Shown: one piece after another, positions 12,431 through 23,966 of the stretch
Position numbering within the stretch: position 1 is the first letter of the stretch
Layout of the letters: every line of letters starts with the position of its first letter
From: Bemisia tabaci
Lineage: Eukaryota; Arthropoda; Insecta; Hemiptera; Aleyrodidae
DNA length: 64,000 bases
Direction: 5' to 3'
Assembly: GCF_918797505.1 (NCBI RefSeq)
Contig: NC_092795.1
Coordinates: 33,343,131 to 33,407,130 of the forward strand
The notes under the pieces: model-generated
Seen by the model: only the letters and a program-made list of their open reading frames with translations
What the model was told of the DNA's origin: nothing
Database searches by the model: none
Program-made: the position numbers and the translations under genes

Positions 12431-12473
12431 ATGGGACGCGATCGGATAGCCGTCCTACTCCTCTGGATGTCTT
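12431..12473 (+). CDS. Candidate first coding exon with signal-peptide start
   Basis: ATG in the context GTTGCCATGG is followed by MGRDRIAVLLLWMS and then, after one further base, the splice donor TGTAAGTCC at 12474 (phase 1). A charged residue pair followed by the hydrophobic run IAVLLLW is the layout of a signal peptide, so the product would be secreted or membrane-bound. Without splicing the frame reads only ten more codons to TAA at about 12503, which supports a real donor. The GC-rich leader just upstream is consistent with a 5' UTR. No downstream exon could be assigned, so the protein family is unknown. The main alternative is a chance ATG plus donor; the combination makes it the best gene candidate here. 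Confidence 0.45.
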
Positions 12474-12602
12474 GTAAGTCCCCGTCAAAACTATTCTCAT
12501 TTTAACGGAAGGGGGTGGCTTTAATCGAGGAGCAAGGAGCAATGTTTTTTTTAAAACTTTTTTGGGGATACAAGGGATCCGCTATGGGTATTTTTAAAAT
12601 GT

Positions 12603-12902
12603 ACCTGTGTCTACTAAAACAGGCAGGCCGAAAATCAGTACTTTTACAGTCCTTTTTCAATACATTCCGCAGAAATTCAGTACCTCCCTAACAGACAAAT
12701 TCAGTACTTTTTCAGTACCTTCATTTGACGAAATTCGATAAATTTCAAAAATTTGAATTTGTCGCTCGAATTGCGACAAAAATAACAAACATTCCGGACC
12801 TTCTCGCGGAATTTCCGCACTTTTTCAGTACTTCCGGACCGCCCTTAAGAAATCAGTACAATTTCTGGACTTTCCGAAAATTCCGGACTTGTGGACACCC
12901 TG
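12603..12902 (+). mobile_element. MITE family B, copy 1
   Basis: About 300 bp. The left end is worn (CCTGTGTCTACTAAAAC); the right end is GTGGACACCCTG. The body holds repeated CAGTAC words (CAGTACTTTTTCAGTACCT) and the right-hand words GCACTTTTTCAGTACTTCCG and ATTCCGGACTTG. The flanks of this copy do not match, so its target duplication has decayed. It lies just downstream of the candidate first exon, which would put it in that gene's first intron. Confidence 0.8.
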
Positions 12903-14934
12903 CCCTTCCATTCCTCTGAGGGACGATTTTGCGTTTCAAAATGTTGATTGATTAGAAGATTCAAATACGTCATTCAAGAGGTCAATAATGGCGGTTTAGG
13001 TGCAAACTCATAAACCTAAATAAAAACAGGTAGTTAAAATGTCCATACTTAGAAAAAGAAATGGTCTCATAACGATAGATGAACTGATTCCCGGTTCCTG
13101 GAAGAGAATCCTTGATTTTTTCCTGATTTTCCCTAGGATTTTTCATTCCCTGATAAATCATGGGTTTCGCCGGTCCTAATGCGCCGGTTACTATGTGCGA
13201 AAATTAAAAAAACAGGGGCTGTTGGAAAATGACAACGACTTCTGCATGCTTGCAATTTGAAAATGGAAGTGATTTTTCACTGATATAGTGATCGCAGATA
13301 CACCTCTGCCAAGAGGATGTTTTGAATTACCTTCTCTTTAAAAAAATTGAGAAGAAGAAAAAAAAATTTACGATTCAACGACTTCACGATGGAGGAACGC
13401 AATTCGCAACATTAACTATCGATAAGTTAAAGTTGGAGCAGAAATGCAATGCGCATGCGCAACAATAGCTATCGAAAAGTTGGAGCAGAAACGCAATTTG
13501 CAACACTCGCTATCGATAAGATGGAGCCACAGCCGCGGCTGTAATGGGTAATATTGGGTCGATATGAGCTTGAAGACGTAAAATGCTCTCTCTTAATTGA
13601 AAATAGAAAAAGGTTTCAGAAATGCAGCCGGATGAGTTCGGTTTTTAGAGGATTGTTTACTTCTCGTATTGTTCCACTTCAATCAATTGTCCCGATCCGA
13701 TTGAAATCTGTTACAAAGGCGTGGCCGTAGAGCTGCCACTGAAGACTCAAGTTAGGTTACATTGGGTCACGCAACTAAATCAGCTTTGCGGCAATGCGGG
13801 AGGTGTCGGACGGAATTGAAGGCGCTCGCCGCGCCAGCACCGCTAAGTCACGTAGATTCCTTCTGCAGCTGCAATGATTATAAACGGAGGGTATCAAGTT
13901 TCTCTTCTTTTCTCTTTGATACACAGTCCACTGTGCACGAACAGAACCTCGAATTCGATGTCGCAATTCTCCATTCAAGATTTACTTTTTTTAAAATAAA
14001 AATAAAGTAGTTAAGAACCGGAAGGGGAGGGGGGATTCATGGTTGAGGATTGGAATATTTATTAAAGGCGTCGTTACTGCGAGAGCTGCATCGCTTTGGA
14101 ATTGAAAAAGTTCCTTCTCAATACTCTTTTCTCAGTCATCATTCTAGTTACTTATTTAAAGAAGTACAAAAACAAAACAAAACAAAAAAGTTCTAATCCT
14201 ACGAGTTTAAAAATCAATCATACTTCAAAGATTATGAGTTGAAAATACCCAGGACATTGTCAGTACTTACGAGAGCACCGATTAGGAGTTGAATTTATTC
14301 CTACCTGCAACAGAGAAAATAACAAAATGTATGAGCATCGAATATTATAACCGGAATATGCACTTTTTCACAAGGGCATATGGCATTTATTAATCCATTT
14401 GCACCTCCATCTGACATTAAAGATCACTGTCACCGACCGATTATTTAAATAAAATTTACCATGACTTGGCCTTGGCCTCTCCGTCCTTTTATCGACGAGA
14501 GATGCTCTGAGACTGGTATTTACCTTTGAAATGCAAACAGTCATTCCAGGCAGGGATCACTGTTGGTTGAGTTTTAAATGCAGGTGTTAGCGTAAAATAA
14601 TTTTGTCGGTTTTTAAAAGTAAAATTATCGGTGACAGGACGAGGTTATCATCTTGTAGTCCACGAATCGGCAATTTCGATCAAAAATACTACTTCCATAA
14701 GTTGAGACGTTTCCTCGGCACTGTCACCCTTTTTGTCTTTTGAGCCATCAAATTTAAAATCAATCGTCAGACTTCCTGTTAAAATTTATTTTCTAAACAG
14801 AAAAATCTCAACGTCATTTCTTGAAAACTACCATGCTCCTTCTTCTCTGTGTTAAGAATAACTTGTGCATATCAAGCAACATTGTCAGTTAGTTCTCCTT
14901 TGAATAGGAGCAGAGATTGTACACCACCATAAAC
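12903..14934. other. Unannotated stretch
   Basis: Apart from the short tandem at 13396-13528 and some CCTGATTTT words at about 13085-13160, nothing was recognised. No supported coding sequence. Confidence 0.45.
13396..13528. repeat. Short tandem, 3 units of about 47 bp
   Basis: Three successive imperfect units run ACGCAATTCGCAACA, CTATCGATAAGTT, TTGGAGCAGAA. The second unit carries an inserted GCGCATGC word and the third ends in GATGGAGCC. All units contain TATCGATAAG or a one-base variant. Non-coding as far as can be seen. Confidence 0.7.
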
Positions 14935-15028
14935 TAGATACGCGTTTTTGCAGCCACCGTCGATATGATCGATAAGCTCTTTCTTAAAAGGCAATGTAGG
15001 TATCGACGGTGAAACTGGAAAAATGCGT
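14935..15028. repeat. Small inverted repeat (unassigned family)
   Basis: AGATACGCGTTTTTGCAG followed by CACCGTCGATA on the left pairs with TATCGACGGTGAAACTGG and AAAAATGCG on the right. The left word recurs at about 15208 as GAGATACGCATTTTTACAG, so it belongs to a dispersed sequence, possibly a larger element whose limits I cannot set. Confidence 0.45.
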
Positions 15029-15672
15029 AAAAAAATCTCCGCTCCTACTTCACTTTCTTAAAAAACACCCAACCAACATAATGGCTTGAAATTTTCACAG
15101 AATGCTCTTCACATGAAGACTGAAAAACACCGAAGTTGTCAAGAAATGACGTTTAAAAGTTTTCCACGTGGAAAATAAAGTGTATGGCAGAAAATCTGCA
15201 AGGCCACAAATCGAGATACGCATTTTTACAGTTTCAATACCGATGTACGACTGGTTGATAGAAAAACATTTATGAGCCGTTGCACAATCTGAGAAAAACT
15301 TCAAAACATATACGTTGTTTCAATGTGCAATGGGTCAATTTCCGTTGATTGGAATGAAAACTGGCGACATCGATTTTGAGCGCAATCGTAACTGGTCGAG
15401 GATAAACACCGATAGAAAGTCCTCCCAGGAAACGGAGCGACTGCTTCACTCCAGCTTTAATAAAGCAAATATTTTACGTTCCCGATTAGCAATTTATTTA
15501 TCTCGATCGATTCATTTAATTCAGAGGCGCTAGCTTTCACGGCTGGCGAGCGAGGCATTCGAAAAATATTACGTTTTCTCTTCCCTCTACCGGTCAAGAA
15601 ACGCAACCACCTCTCAGACGGGAGGAAAAAGAATCCGTTGGTGGTTGCGGAGGCGTTCGTGGAGACCAAGTA
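15029..15672. other. Unannotated stretch
   Basis: It contains the extra copy of the GATACGC word near 15208. Otherwise no gene or repeat is recognised. Open frames at 15095-15304 and 15315-15533 show no domain. Confidence 0.4.
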
Positions 15673-16291
15673 AATGGGCCTGTTGCAAACTTTTGCTAGA
15701 GCAGAATGAAGAGTTGTTTCCTATAGATAATGCCTCAAAAATCACGATGAGCGCATCGGCAAAGTCTGAAATGCACTCATAACTTCACAATCTGCGTAAG
15801 AAATTTGCGGTTTTTTGAGCTTCCCGCTTCAAAAACGATACTACTGCACAGGTGAACATTTTGTTAGAGGAGTCGCTCCATCGTCGGCAATATTCATCAT
15901 GGCCGACGCTTGCGCAGTTCCTCGCGTAATTCGAGGAGAGTTCAAGGTCAATTAAGGCGGGCGAGGAAAATATGAACGTAAACACGCCGATTGTTATATG
16001 GTTTAATCCTGTTCAGGTGTTATCTCGTCCCATCACACGTGTTTTGGCGGACTGGCGTCGGCCATGATGAGTATTGTCGCCAATGGAACGACTCCTCTAA
16101 CAAAATGTTCACCTGTACCGTAGTATCGTTTTCGAAGCGGGAAGCTCAAAAAACCGCAAATTTCTTACGCAGATTGTGAAGTTATGAGTGCATTTCAGAC
16201 TTTGCCGATGCGCTCATCGTGATTTTTGAGGCATTATCTGTAGGAAACAACTCTTAGTTTTGCTCTAGCAAAAGTTTGCAACAGGCCCATT
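15673..16291. mobile_element. Large inverted-repeat element, family M copy 1
   Basis: The left terminus AATGGGCCTGTTGCAAACTT pairs with the right terminus, which reads AAGTTTGCAACAGGCCCATT. The arms extend roughly 240 bp (to about 15912 and from about 16055) and are nearly identical; the centre of about 140 bp is unique. An adjacent TA is suggestive but not a clean target duplication. The same arm can be read as related short open frames on both sides, which follows from the palindrome rather than a gene. A diverged single arm is at 47130-47326. Confidence 0.8.
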
Positions 16292-18664
16292 ACCTCCAAC
16301 ATACGGCTAAAAACATGATCTCTTTTCTCTTGGCGCCATTAATCAAAAAATATACCGGTCTAGCAATGAGGTAAGAGATTCTTTGGTGCTTGCACAAGCA
16401 CTAGGACTTTTTCGACTTGACTTTCAGCCGCAATGCTTCAACTTGCATTCCTCTTGGGGAAAGAAGATGAAATTCACGAGGAAAGAAAGTGAAAGAACGC
16501 TGACATCACTTATCTCACGGTGATTTTAGGTATATAAAAACTAAGGGAATTTCAGAGATAAAATTACTGAAATCAAAAGTACGATAGTCAAAATTACAGA
16601 AAGTATTTCTACCACAAGGTCAATCGAACATGAACCTTTAGAGTGGAATTGAAAGCAATCAAACACGAGGATTATTTTCGGTCACAAAATAAGGAGCAAG
16701 GAGCCGCAAGTCTTTACCTTCTTGCACAAAAATTATTTCGTCACATTTTTCCACGCAGTTTAATTTTATTTATAACTTTGACAAGCGATTTTCTGGACGT
16801 CAAATTTTGGTCAACTTTGGACCCTCTTCCGACAACTTGGGGTAACATTAGCCGTTAGTATTTTCTGCGTGCAAGGAAAATTTGAAATCCATTTTCAAGA
16901 TGTGGATGCAAGTTCCTTGATCAAGATCCACCGTTCAGTGGCCATAGAAGATAAATCAAATCTGTAAAAAACTGTGAATTTAGCATACTATTAATTTCAA
17001 AACGATACAAAAATTGAAAAATCGGTCAACAGGTTTACGAGAAAACTCTGTTTTATTGAGACCACCTACTGTCAACGCGGAAGCACCTGCAAGCAGTGCA
17101 GTAACGGATCGCAACGGATTTCATGAATTAGTACCTTAAAAGCGACTTGATCTAAAAGAGGAGGCATTGAAATGTTTATGATCTTCACATTCTCAGCTTC
17201 AATTTGGTGCATTGCTTTGATATTTTTGATCAACCGTTAAACGCGATGTCAGATTGCACAGACAGTCAAATTGCACTCATCTGTCGGATAGATTATCATA
17301 ACAGCCTAACAGCCATCCAAAAATCAAAGTGGAATATGCTAATTGGTACATTTTTCGTATCCTTCAAAAAGTTGACGTTAGGGGATTAATGCATCAGAAT
17401 TCCTCGCGTTTAGGAGCGCGACGAGGCGGACAAGTACTGCAGATGCCAATTTATGCAAAAAAACAAACCAAAAAAAAACCATCATTTCTCACTAAGGACT
17501 CGATCGATCAAAAATGTCAATCCAATAAAATTGCATTGAAGCTGAGAGTGCGAGGATTAAAATAAATTCCACTCGTTTGCTTCCGGCAAACTGCGCTCTC
17601 GAGGAAGAAACGAGGAGACTTCGGAGAGATTCGTAAGATAGTGCATCTAAAGATGCGTTCGCGGCAAACCGACGACGGTGTCAACGGTAAAATTTAATTT
17701 TCTCGCAATCTCTTTGATCTATTACAAAAATCTTCCAAGTTGATAATAAAAGCAAAAGGTTGAGTTAAACGCACCTTTTAACAATTAACATCTCCTGTGC
17801 TTTAGAAGATATAAAATAACAGAGCTTACTTTTTGGATGCCCTTTCGTATATGTCGAATTTTAAATTCCCTGAGGTTTTCCTGTATACTGTGTTTGCAAG
17901 GAACTCTGTCATTGCCAAAGAATTTCCCTGGTGTTTACTGCGTTTTCTCCTTTGCTTGCAATTTTTTATTCCCCGCTCCAATCAGATCGTATTCGCTGCG
18001 CTTTTCCAGTCGCTAGCAACCCACAAAAAAATGAAAGATCAGTGAAAGTAAATGATTATCGAAAAAAATCCCATTTTATAGGTTTTAACGCGGACGTTCA
18101 AAGCTAAATAAGATAAGTTGATCTACTTAATACATGTATCTATGTTTAGTTACGTAAATATCATGGGTTTATCACATAGAGGTTGAATAAAAAAAATCAT
18201 TCTTTGGACTGAATGTAAATCAGATGTTTAGTGCAAAAATGACCTTTCCTTCACGGCTTTCTCGTGTGCCTATAGGAACTTTCTTGCACTCACCTTCATT
18301 GATAAAATGCTTTCGACTACACTTTTACTTTTAAATATGGTTTTCGATAAAATACAAATTGAACAGCATCAAAAATAGGCATAGTGTAATGAATAAAAGT
18401 CGCAAATCAGCAATATCGCCTGTAACTTCAACCGCTCGAAGAAAATCCTCTATAAGAAAATACTCATCGACTTACGGGCGGCGATGCTCTCATCTGCGGA
18501 GTAAGAAAGTGGGTTACAAGGACGTCTGGCGGCCAATTATGCCAGTTATCGCGGAGCATCTAATTAATTATGGATGCTGAATTTTTAAAACGTCGCGGAA
18601 GCCGAATCCGTCTTCTGTTCACTTGTGAGGAATAACCACCTTTCTCCGGGTGACCGCACCCGCA
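16292..18664. other. Unannotated AT-rich stretch
   Basis: About 2.4 kb with no recognisable gene, RNA gene or repeat family. Short open frames (for example 16643-16858, 17833-18045, 18359-18580) are undistinguished. Confidence 0.45.
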
Positions 18665-18808
18665 CCAGTGGCGTGGCGTGCTTTGCGATATATCGATTGT
18701 TATGCCATATAAACCAATGGATAAGAATCGATAAACAGATAATCGATTCTTTACCATAGGTTTAAATGGTGAAACAATCGATACATCGCAATTCACGCCA
18801 CGCCACTG
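18665..18808. mobile_element. hAT-like MITE family D, copy 1, with 8-bp target duplication
   Basis: A 144-bp palindromic element with termini CAGTGGCGTGGCGTG and the exact inverse CACGCCACGCCACTG. The flanking octamer ACCCGCAC is present, identical, immediately before and after. CAGTG termini plus an 8-bp duplication are hallmarks of hAT elements. The inside contains paired ATCGAT words; the central hairpin seen in other copies is absent here. Confidence 0.9.
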
Positions 18809-19684
18809 ACCCGCACTACGAAATTCGTGCGATGCTAATAAGAGAGATGGCTAGGGTCTCTAAGAGCGATTCCTAGTGATCGGTCGATTTACGGTTATTT
18901 GCTCACCGCAACTATTTGTCGCTATCCGTTTTCGGAACTTCATTAGATAACATTGTTTTTAGTTGCCGTGGCATCAATTAATTAGAGGAGGAAGCTTGAA
19001 GTGACTACAAAAACTGAAAAATTGATTTCCCGGACTTTTCCACTATGAATTCCCTGACCAATTTTGATGGGTTTACGTAATTTTTGAGGCAATGCGGATG
19101 ACGAATTTCAATTTTAGGATACCGTAATTCGGCTACGATACAGGCCGGGGGCTGAGAGATTAGACACGCGAAAATTCGCCACCTTCAGGGACGCTATTTC
19201 TTTCCGTCATTTGGGTCTTTTTATTCTTTTCCCCTGGCTTTTCCCGGTTTTTGCTGACACATTTTTTACACCGACTTTTCAGGGGTTTCTGGGTTTTTTC
19301 TGACTGCAGCCGCTCTAGAAACTACTAATTAGAAACCTTACAAAATAATTTTTTCTTGTGTCATCTAGAATTTTGTCAGTGAATCAATGACTACAAGAGG
19401 GCAAAACGAACTCGGACACAGGGTAACAAGTAAAAGTGGTGAGATTTTAAATCTTGACTTTCTCATGATTTCCTATTACCGACAAAAAGCCCAATTACTT
19501 GGCATAAAATTTGCCGGCTTTTCTCTCATGTTTACAATTTTTTTTTTTTAAAATCAAGAATAACGAGAAAATCCCTGACTCTCCCGCCCAAAATTTCCTT
19601 ACTTTTTCTCAGCTTCTTTCTTCTTCCACTGACTTCTGACTATAATTTATAGTCTTCCCTGACTTTGAACTGACTTTATCATGA
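18809..19684. other. Unannotated stretch with CCCTGA-type words
   Basis: At about 19020-19075, 19190-19310 and 19560-19680 there are runs of CCCTGA, TTTCCCGG and similar words typical of family R, suggesting decayed copies. No gene recognised. Confidence 0.45.
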
Positions 19685-19853
19685 GCAGTGGTGAGGCGTG
19701 AATGATCGATTATTGATATTTTCCAATTTGAAGCTGTGTTTAAGAATCGATTGTTAGGATGTTCGCAGCGAACACCATAATAATCGATCCCTTCCGATAG
19801 GTTTAAGTGGCAGATCAAAACATCGATAAATCGCAAAGCACGCCACGCCACTG
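19685..19853. mobile_element. hAT-like MITE family D, copy 2
   Basis: The left end is CAGTGGTGAGGCGTG and the right end CACGCCACGCCACTG. The centre is the hairpin GATGTTCGCAGCGAACACC flanked by ATCGAT words. The flanks ATCATGAG and ATCACGGC agree at 5 of 8 positions, compatible with an old 8-bp duplication. Confidence 0.85.
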
Positions 19854-19956
19854 ATCACGGCCAAAAAGCTCCGTTCCCTCCGCGGAACGATTTTTTAGGT
19901 TATCTTTTTTGGTCACTTAAGATACACACGAAGCCACCGAAGTTGATTCACCGTCG

Positions 19957-20189
19957 CACAGTGGATCGAGTTAATTAAAGAGGTCGGACATGAAATTTTT
20001 GACTAAAACTGCAAATTTTGGAGTTCATTTCGTCACAGTTTACATTTCAAGGGGTGCTTCAAGAATAAAATTTCACGAGAAAACCAATGGAACCACTTTT
20101 AGAACCTCAAAATTTTGAATAAACGGAGTTATAAGCGTTTAAAGTTTCCAAATTTTGTCCGAGCTCCCCAATTGACTCGGTCCACTGTG
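19957..20189 (+). mobile_element. MITE family E, copy 1 (CACAGTG termini)
   Basis: The left end is CACAGTGGATCGAGTTAATT and the right end, inverted, CACAGTGGACCGAGTCAATT; both continue into GAGGTCGGACA / GGAGCTCGGACA. The body is AT-rich. CGTCG lies directly on both sides, a perfect 5-bp duplication. A CACAGTG terminus with a GC-rich 5-bp duplication is what is known for Transib elements, but copy 2 suggests a different duplication length, so the superfamily is open. Confidence 0.8.
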
Positions 20190-20604
20190 CGTCGTTCCGC
20201 CCGCCATCTGGTCGAAAGTCGGCGGAAGAGACATCTCAAACGATCAACGATGCGCGGCTTTGTTTCCTTTCGCGGACAGAAAGAGGTAAAAATGAGATTC
20301 GAAAAAAGATGCGGATCGAACTATGGTGGACGGAGCGCTTTGAAGAGATTTTTTTTTTAGGGGCATTTTACACATCGCACCGCTCGAGAGATGCTCGGAT
20401 AAGAAGCGGAGCACGCCATGTTCCAGATAAAGACGTTAGTTATGTTACATAATGAAAGCGGCGTTAAACTCGTTTCGGATGATGAACGGTTTATGAAGAC
20501 GGTTGATTTTCGGTGACTCCTGACCCAGTACTACAATTGCTCATATTAAATGCAGTTCACTTTTCACGGTTGAAGAGGCGGGCTGAGAGTCAGTTTTACA
20601 GGCA
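20190..20604. other. Unannotated stretch
   Basis: Nothing recognised. A GC-rich piece at 20190-20290 adjoins element E1. Confidence 0.4.
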
Positions 20605-20668
20605 CAGGGTGTCTACTAAAACAGTCTGGCCAAAAATTGGTACTTTTACAGTACTTTTTCGTGATTTC
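20605..20668 (+). mobile_element. MITE family B, copy 2 (left end only)
   Basis: It reads CAGGGTGTCTACTAAAACAG, then a body like other B copies to CAGTACTTTTTCG, after which similarity stops. This is a 3'-truncated fragment of about 64 bp. Confidence 0.75.
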
Positions 20669-20761
20669 CCTGACCTGCGGATTGATTACTGAAAAAATAG
20701 GGTTGTTGACCGAACAGAAACGAGGAACAGAAACTAGAATAAACCGGTATTATTGATGTCA

Positions 20762-20925
20762 AAGGCACAACTGATAACTGTTTCAAGATAAGTAAGTAAA
20801 CTCAGAGACTTAAACGCTGAGTAGGAAAAATCAACCAATTCCATAAATGACACACCGAGCTCATCCCTGTCACTTTTTGCTCAAGTCGATGGCACAACTG
20901 TTTCAAGTTAAATAAGTAAACTGAT
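20762..20925. repeat. Short direct repeat pair
   Basis: GGCACAACTG followed by TTTCAAGATAAGTAAGTAAACT at 20764-20800 recurs at 20890-20922 as TTTCAAGTTAAATAAGTAAACT. The pair is about 126 bp apart, just upstream of element C1. Confidence 0.55.
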
Positions 20926-20944
20926 TGAACTGACAATGAGTCCA

Positions 20945-21213
20945 ACTGAGATTGACAGACAAAGATATGATCAAGAAGACTAACCTGGAGAGAAAATGGA
21001 ACAATCTTGTTAGAGGAAGCGAGTGGTTGCAATGGACGAAGGGGGTAAGTAATAGACCAGCTAACGGAAACACAAAATACCCTAGACTATCGAATTCCCC
21101 CGCAGTCATAATAATAACAACAACAACAACCGTTTCGACCAATAGGAGCGTTTCATATCCCCTTTGTCTCCTACGTCCGTTGCTTTGTCCATCAATTTCC
21201 AGTATCGGCCAGC
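20945..21213. mobile_element. MITE family C, copy 1 (diverged)
   Basis: Recognised by AGATTGACAGACAAAG at the left, GTGGTTGCAATGGACGAAGG in the middle and GACCAATAGGAGCG, TTTGTCCATCAATTTCC and CGGCCAGC at the right. Both outer ends are worn compared with other copies. It contains a short AATAACAAC microsatellite at 21111-21129. No protein. Confidence 0.75.
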
Positions 21214-21961
21214 AAAAATGGTGAAATTCCTTGGAAATTACCTGAAAATTTGCTTGACCTATAGACATCCTGACCGCCCGTTGGTTGCGTGGGACACTAT
21301 TTTTTATTTTTCAGACCACCCTCCTGCTGTTCTACGTTTTCTTCATTCGAAAGTTACTTTGAAACATAATTAAAGTTTTGAACCAAATTAGAAAACGAGA
21401 AAGAATCAAGGGAGAGCTTCGGTTGGTTCTCTTTAAAAAGCACCTAAAGCATACTCGGATATTTTGAAAAATTTTAAATACACTGCTCTTTGACTCAAAC
21501 CATCGAGATGATATGATTCTCCCACAACGTTTCCTTATAGCTGCGCAACAACAATATGCATGGAATTAATATTTAATTAAATCTTGTTTATTCATTCTCA
21601 AGTGGACTCTTTTCATTTGAATGGCAATAAGTAGAGTGGTTGGAAGCGCCGGCGCCGCGGTGCCTTGCTCAATCCGCACTCACTTGTGCGCATGCGCATG
21701 GACCCGAGTAAGTTGTCCGTCCTCGCGATAAACTGACCGTAATTACGGTGCCATTATGCCGCCGCTTGAATATGCTTTATCAATTAAGAATAGGCCAACC
21801 CCAAGGATAGTTCTCCCAGGCCGGGAGCCCAATCATTAGCCATCCACCGCGGTAGCTGCCGCTGCCAGCTTAGGCACCCTGGAGAAAGATCCGTCGCGTC
21901 GTCGTAGCTCTCGTGATGCTCCTCGTGAGTCGTGAATTTGGGGTCCAAATTTGATATCCTT
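21214..21961. other. Unannotated stretch
   Basis: No gene or assigned repeat. Some GC-rich sequence at about 21640-21920 has no recognisable frame. Confidence 0.4.
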
Positions 21962-22111
21962 GCTTTTCGATAAATCGATTGATACCCCACTCAAACCTAT
22001 GAAAAAAGATCGATTATCAGGGTGTTCGCAGCGAACACCTAAGTAATCGATTCTTTACCATAGCTTCAAATGGCGAGATATCGATAATCGATCATTCACG
22101 CCACGCCACTG
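21962..22111. mobile_element. hAT-like MITE family D, copy 3 (left end worn)
   Basis: The right terminus CACGCCACGCCACTG is intact. The left terminus is missing or replaced: similarity begins at GCTTTTCGATAAATCGATTG. The central hairpin GGTGTTCGCAGCGAACACC at about 22020-22038 is a perfect inverted repeat. Confidence 0.75.
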
Positions 22112-22192
22112 GATAATACCCTATTCATAGTCGTCCCTCATAGAGTTACTTTTAATAGGAAGTCTCATGCGGTGTCACGTACGATTAGCTCG

Positions 22193-22694
22193 GCGGGCTG
22201 ATTATTGAAACTGATAGACAAAGCGGTAGACATAAGAGACAGAGAGAAAATGATGCGATCCTGCACCGAAAAAAAAGATTGGTTGAATTTGCCATTCCTT
22301 CACGCTGTATTTCACAAAGCGTGAAGGTATGGTTATTCTACCAATCTTCAAGTCGATTCTGCCAGAGGAATGGTTACCCGTACCAGTATATAGTAACGTT
22401 TACCTTTCTTCGGGCAGAATTGACTCTGAATTGACGCTGTGTGAAATACAGCGTGAAGGACTGGTAAATTCTACCAATCTTTCTTTTCAGTATACAGGTG
22501 GAGGCGGGTGGTTGAAACGTACAAAGGAGGTAAGGAGTAAAACTGACTAACGGAAAAAGACAAGAGACCCTACGGTTAGTCCATCATTTCCCCCTTCGTC
22601 TCTGAGAACCATCCGTTTCAACCAATATGGTCGCTCCATACTCCTTATCTTCTTTGTCTACCGCTTTGTCCACCAATTTCAATACTCAGCCCGC
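22193..22694. mobile_element. MITE family C, copy 2, interrupted by element F
   Basis: The termini are GCGGGCTGATTATTGAAACT at the left and CAGCCCGC at the right, with the paired words GATAGACAAAGCGGTAGAC and GTCTACCGCTTTGTCC. The element is split at 22264-22491 by the unrelated palindrome F. I could not find a convincing target duplication for family C in this or other copies. Confidence 0.85.
22264..22491. mobile_element. Palindromic MITE family F nested in C copy 2
   Basis: The left arm runs CACCGAAAAAAAAGATTGG, TTGAATTTGCCATTCC, TTCACGCTGTATTTCAC. The right arm inverts it: GTGAAATACAGCGTGAAGGA, CTGGTAAATTCTACCAATC, TTTCTTTTCAG. The arms are about 55 bp and the centre has additional paired words. 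It is clearly younger than the C element it splits. Confidence 0.8.
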
Positions 22695-23926
22695 AGCACT
22701 GACTTAGAATCTATCAGAACGGTTTCAGATCGTATCACGAATGATACGGATCGGATTAGTTTAATCACAACTTGCAAATATGTAAAATGAGGATGGTATA
22801 CGATACGAACTTGGTTATATGATTGGATCTAAAATGGTTCTGTTTATATTGTATCTCAATCGCTGCTGAAACAACCGGCGGGGTTAAAATCCAACCCTTT
22901 ATTTTCAAGCGCAGAGCCCCCTCAATTCATACATTAAGACAATAAATAAATAAAATTGACTGATGCGCCAGTTCTCGTGGCCGGTCACACTTGGGGAAGA
23001 TATGCCAGATCCACAGGCGTGGGTGCAGGTGAAAATAATTACGTGTTTCGGCCCGATGAGAGAATTGCATGCTTCCGCAGCAAAATTCCTGATGATTTAT
23101 GCAGGGTTGGGAAAAGTTAACTGACTCCCTCAGATTTCAATGACTAAAAAGTCAATTCCAGAACTTGTCACCCTGTTAATAAACCCTGCCGGCTCTCCAA
23201 GCTCATTTTTCTCCTAGAACTGGCAAGTCGCGGTTGAGAGCACCTCGCGAATTCCTCATTTGCTGAAATATGCAAGCAGAGCGGGCTGTAAACGGCAATA
23301 CGAGGGGCCGTTGCGCATTTGCCACAATATTTCAGCAGATGCTTGTCTCCCGGGGGCGCCGGAGCTGTGATAGGAATTAATTGGCTCGTGCTGGAATGCA
23401 AGTCGACCGCCTTGGGCAAACCCTCGTTAACAGACAAAGCGGCTAATATTAATCTTGTTTTCTTGTAATAATACCCACTCGGGATTTTCACGGAGCCGGC
23501 CAGTATGGTTTCTAAAATATTTCAAGTTTGAAACTTAGGAAGTTTCAAACGGCTGTAAATATTTGAAAAATACAATATTCATTTTCGGGGACCGAGAATG
23601 CAATCCGCCCCTAAACACATGGCTGAAAAACAAGAGATTTGTATTCAGCAGAAAAATTCTTGAATTTGCCGTCAAGATTTTCTCCGGAGTAAGAATTAAA
23701 GCGCTCGAGTAAAGCAGCTTTCTGCTTGATACAAGCGGCTTTCTTCTTAATTACAAGCATCTCTCTTCTGGATTAAGAAGGAATTCCGGCGGTAAATTCA
23801 AGAATATTTCTGTCCGAATCAAGTAACTTTTTCTAGTGATCAATGGCTTAAAAAACATTAGTTTTTCCTCCAGCGAACGAAGTCAAGTTCCTCTACTTTC
23901 ACGTGGATCGTTACGTACTCAATCTT

Positions 23927-23966
<40 letters not shown>

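Noticed and set aside
15785..16179. Two similar short proteins on opposite strands (shared VGHDEYCR... segment)
   Set aside because: They are the two arms of the family M palindrome; the similarity follows from the inverted repeat, and the differences include several amino-acid changes in a short stretch.
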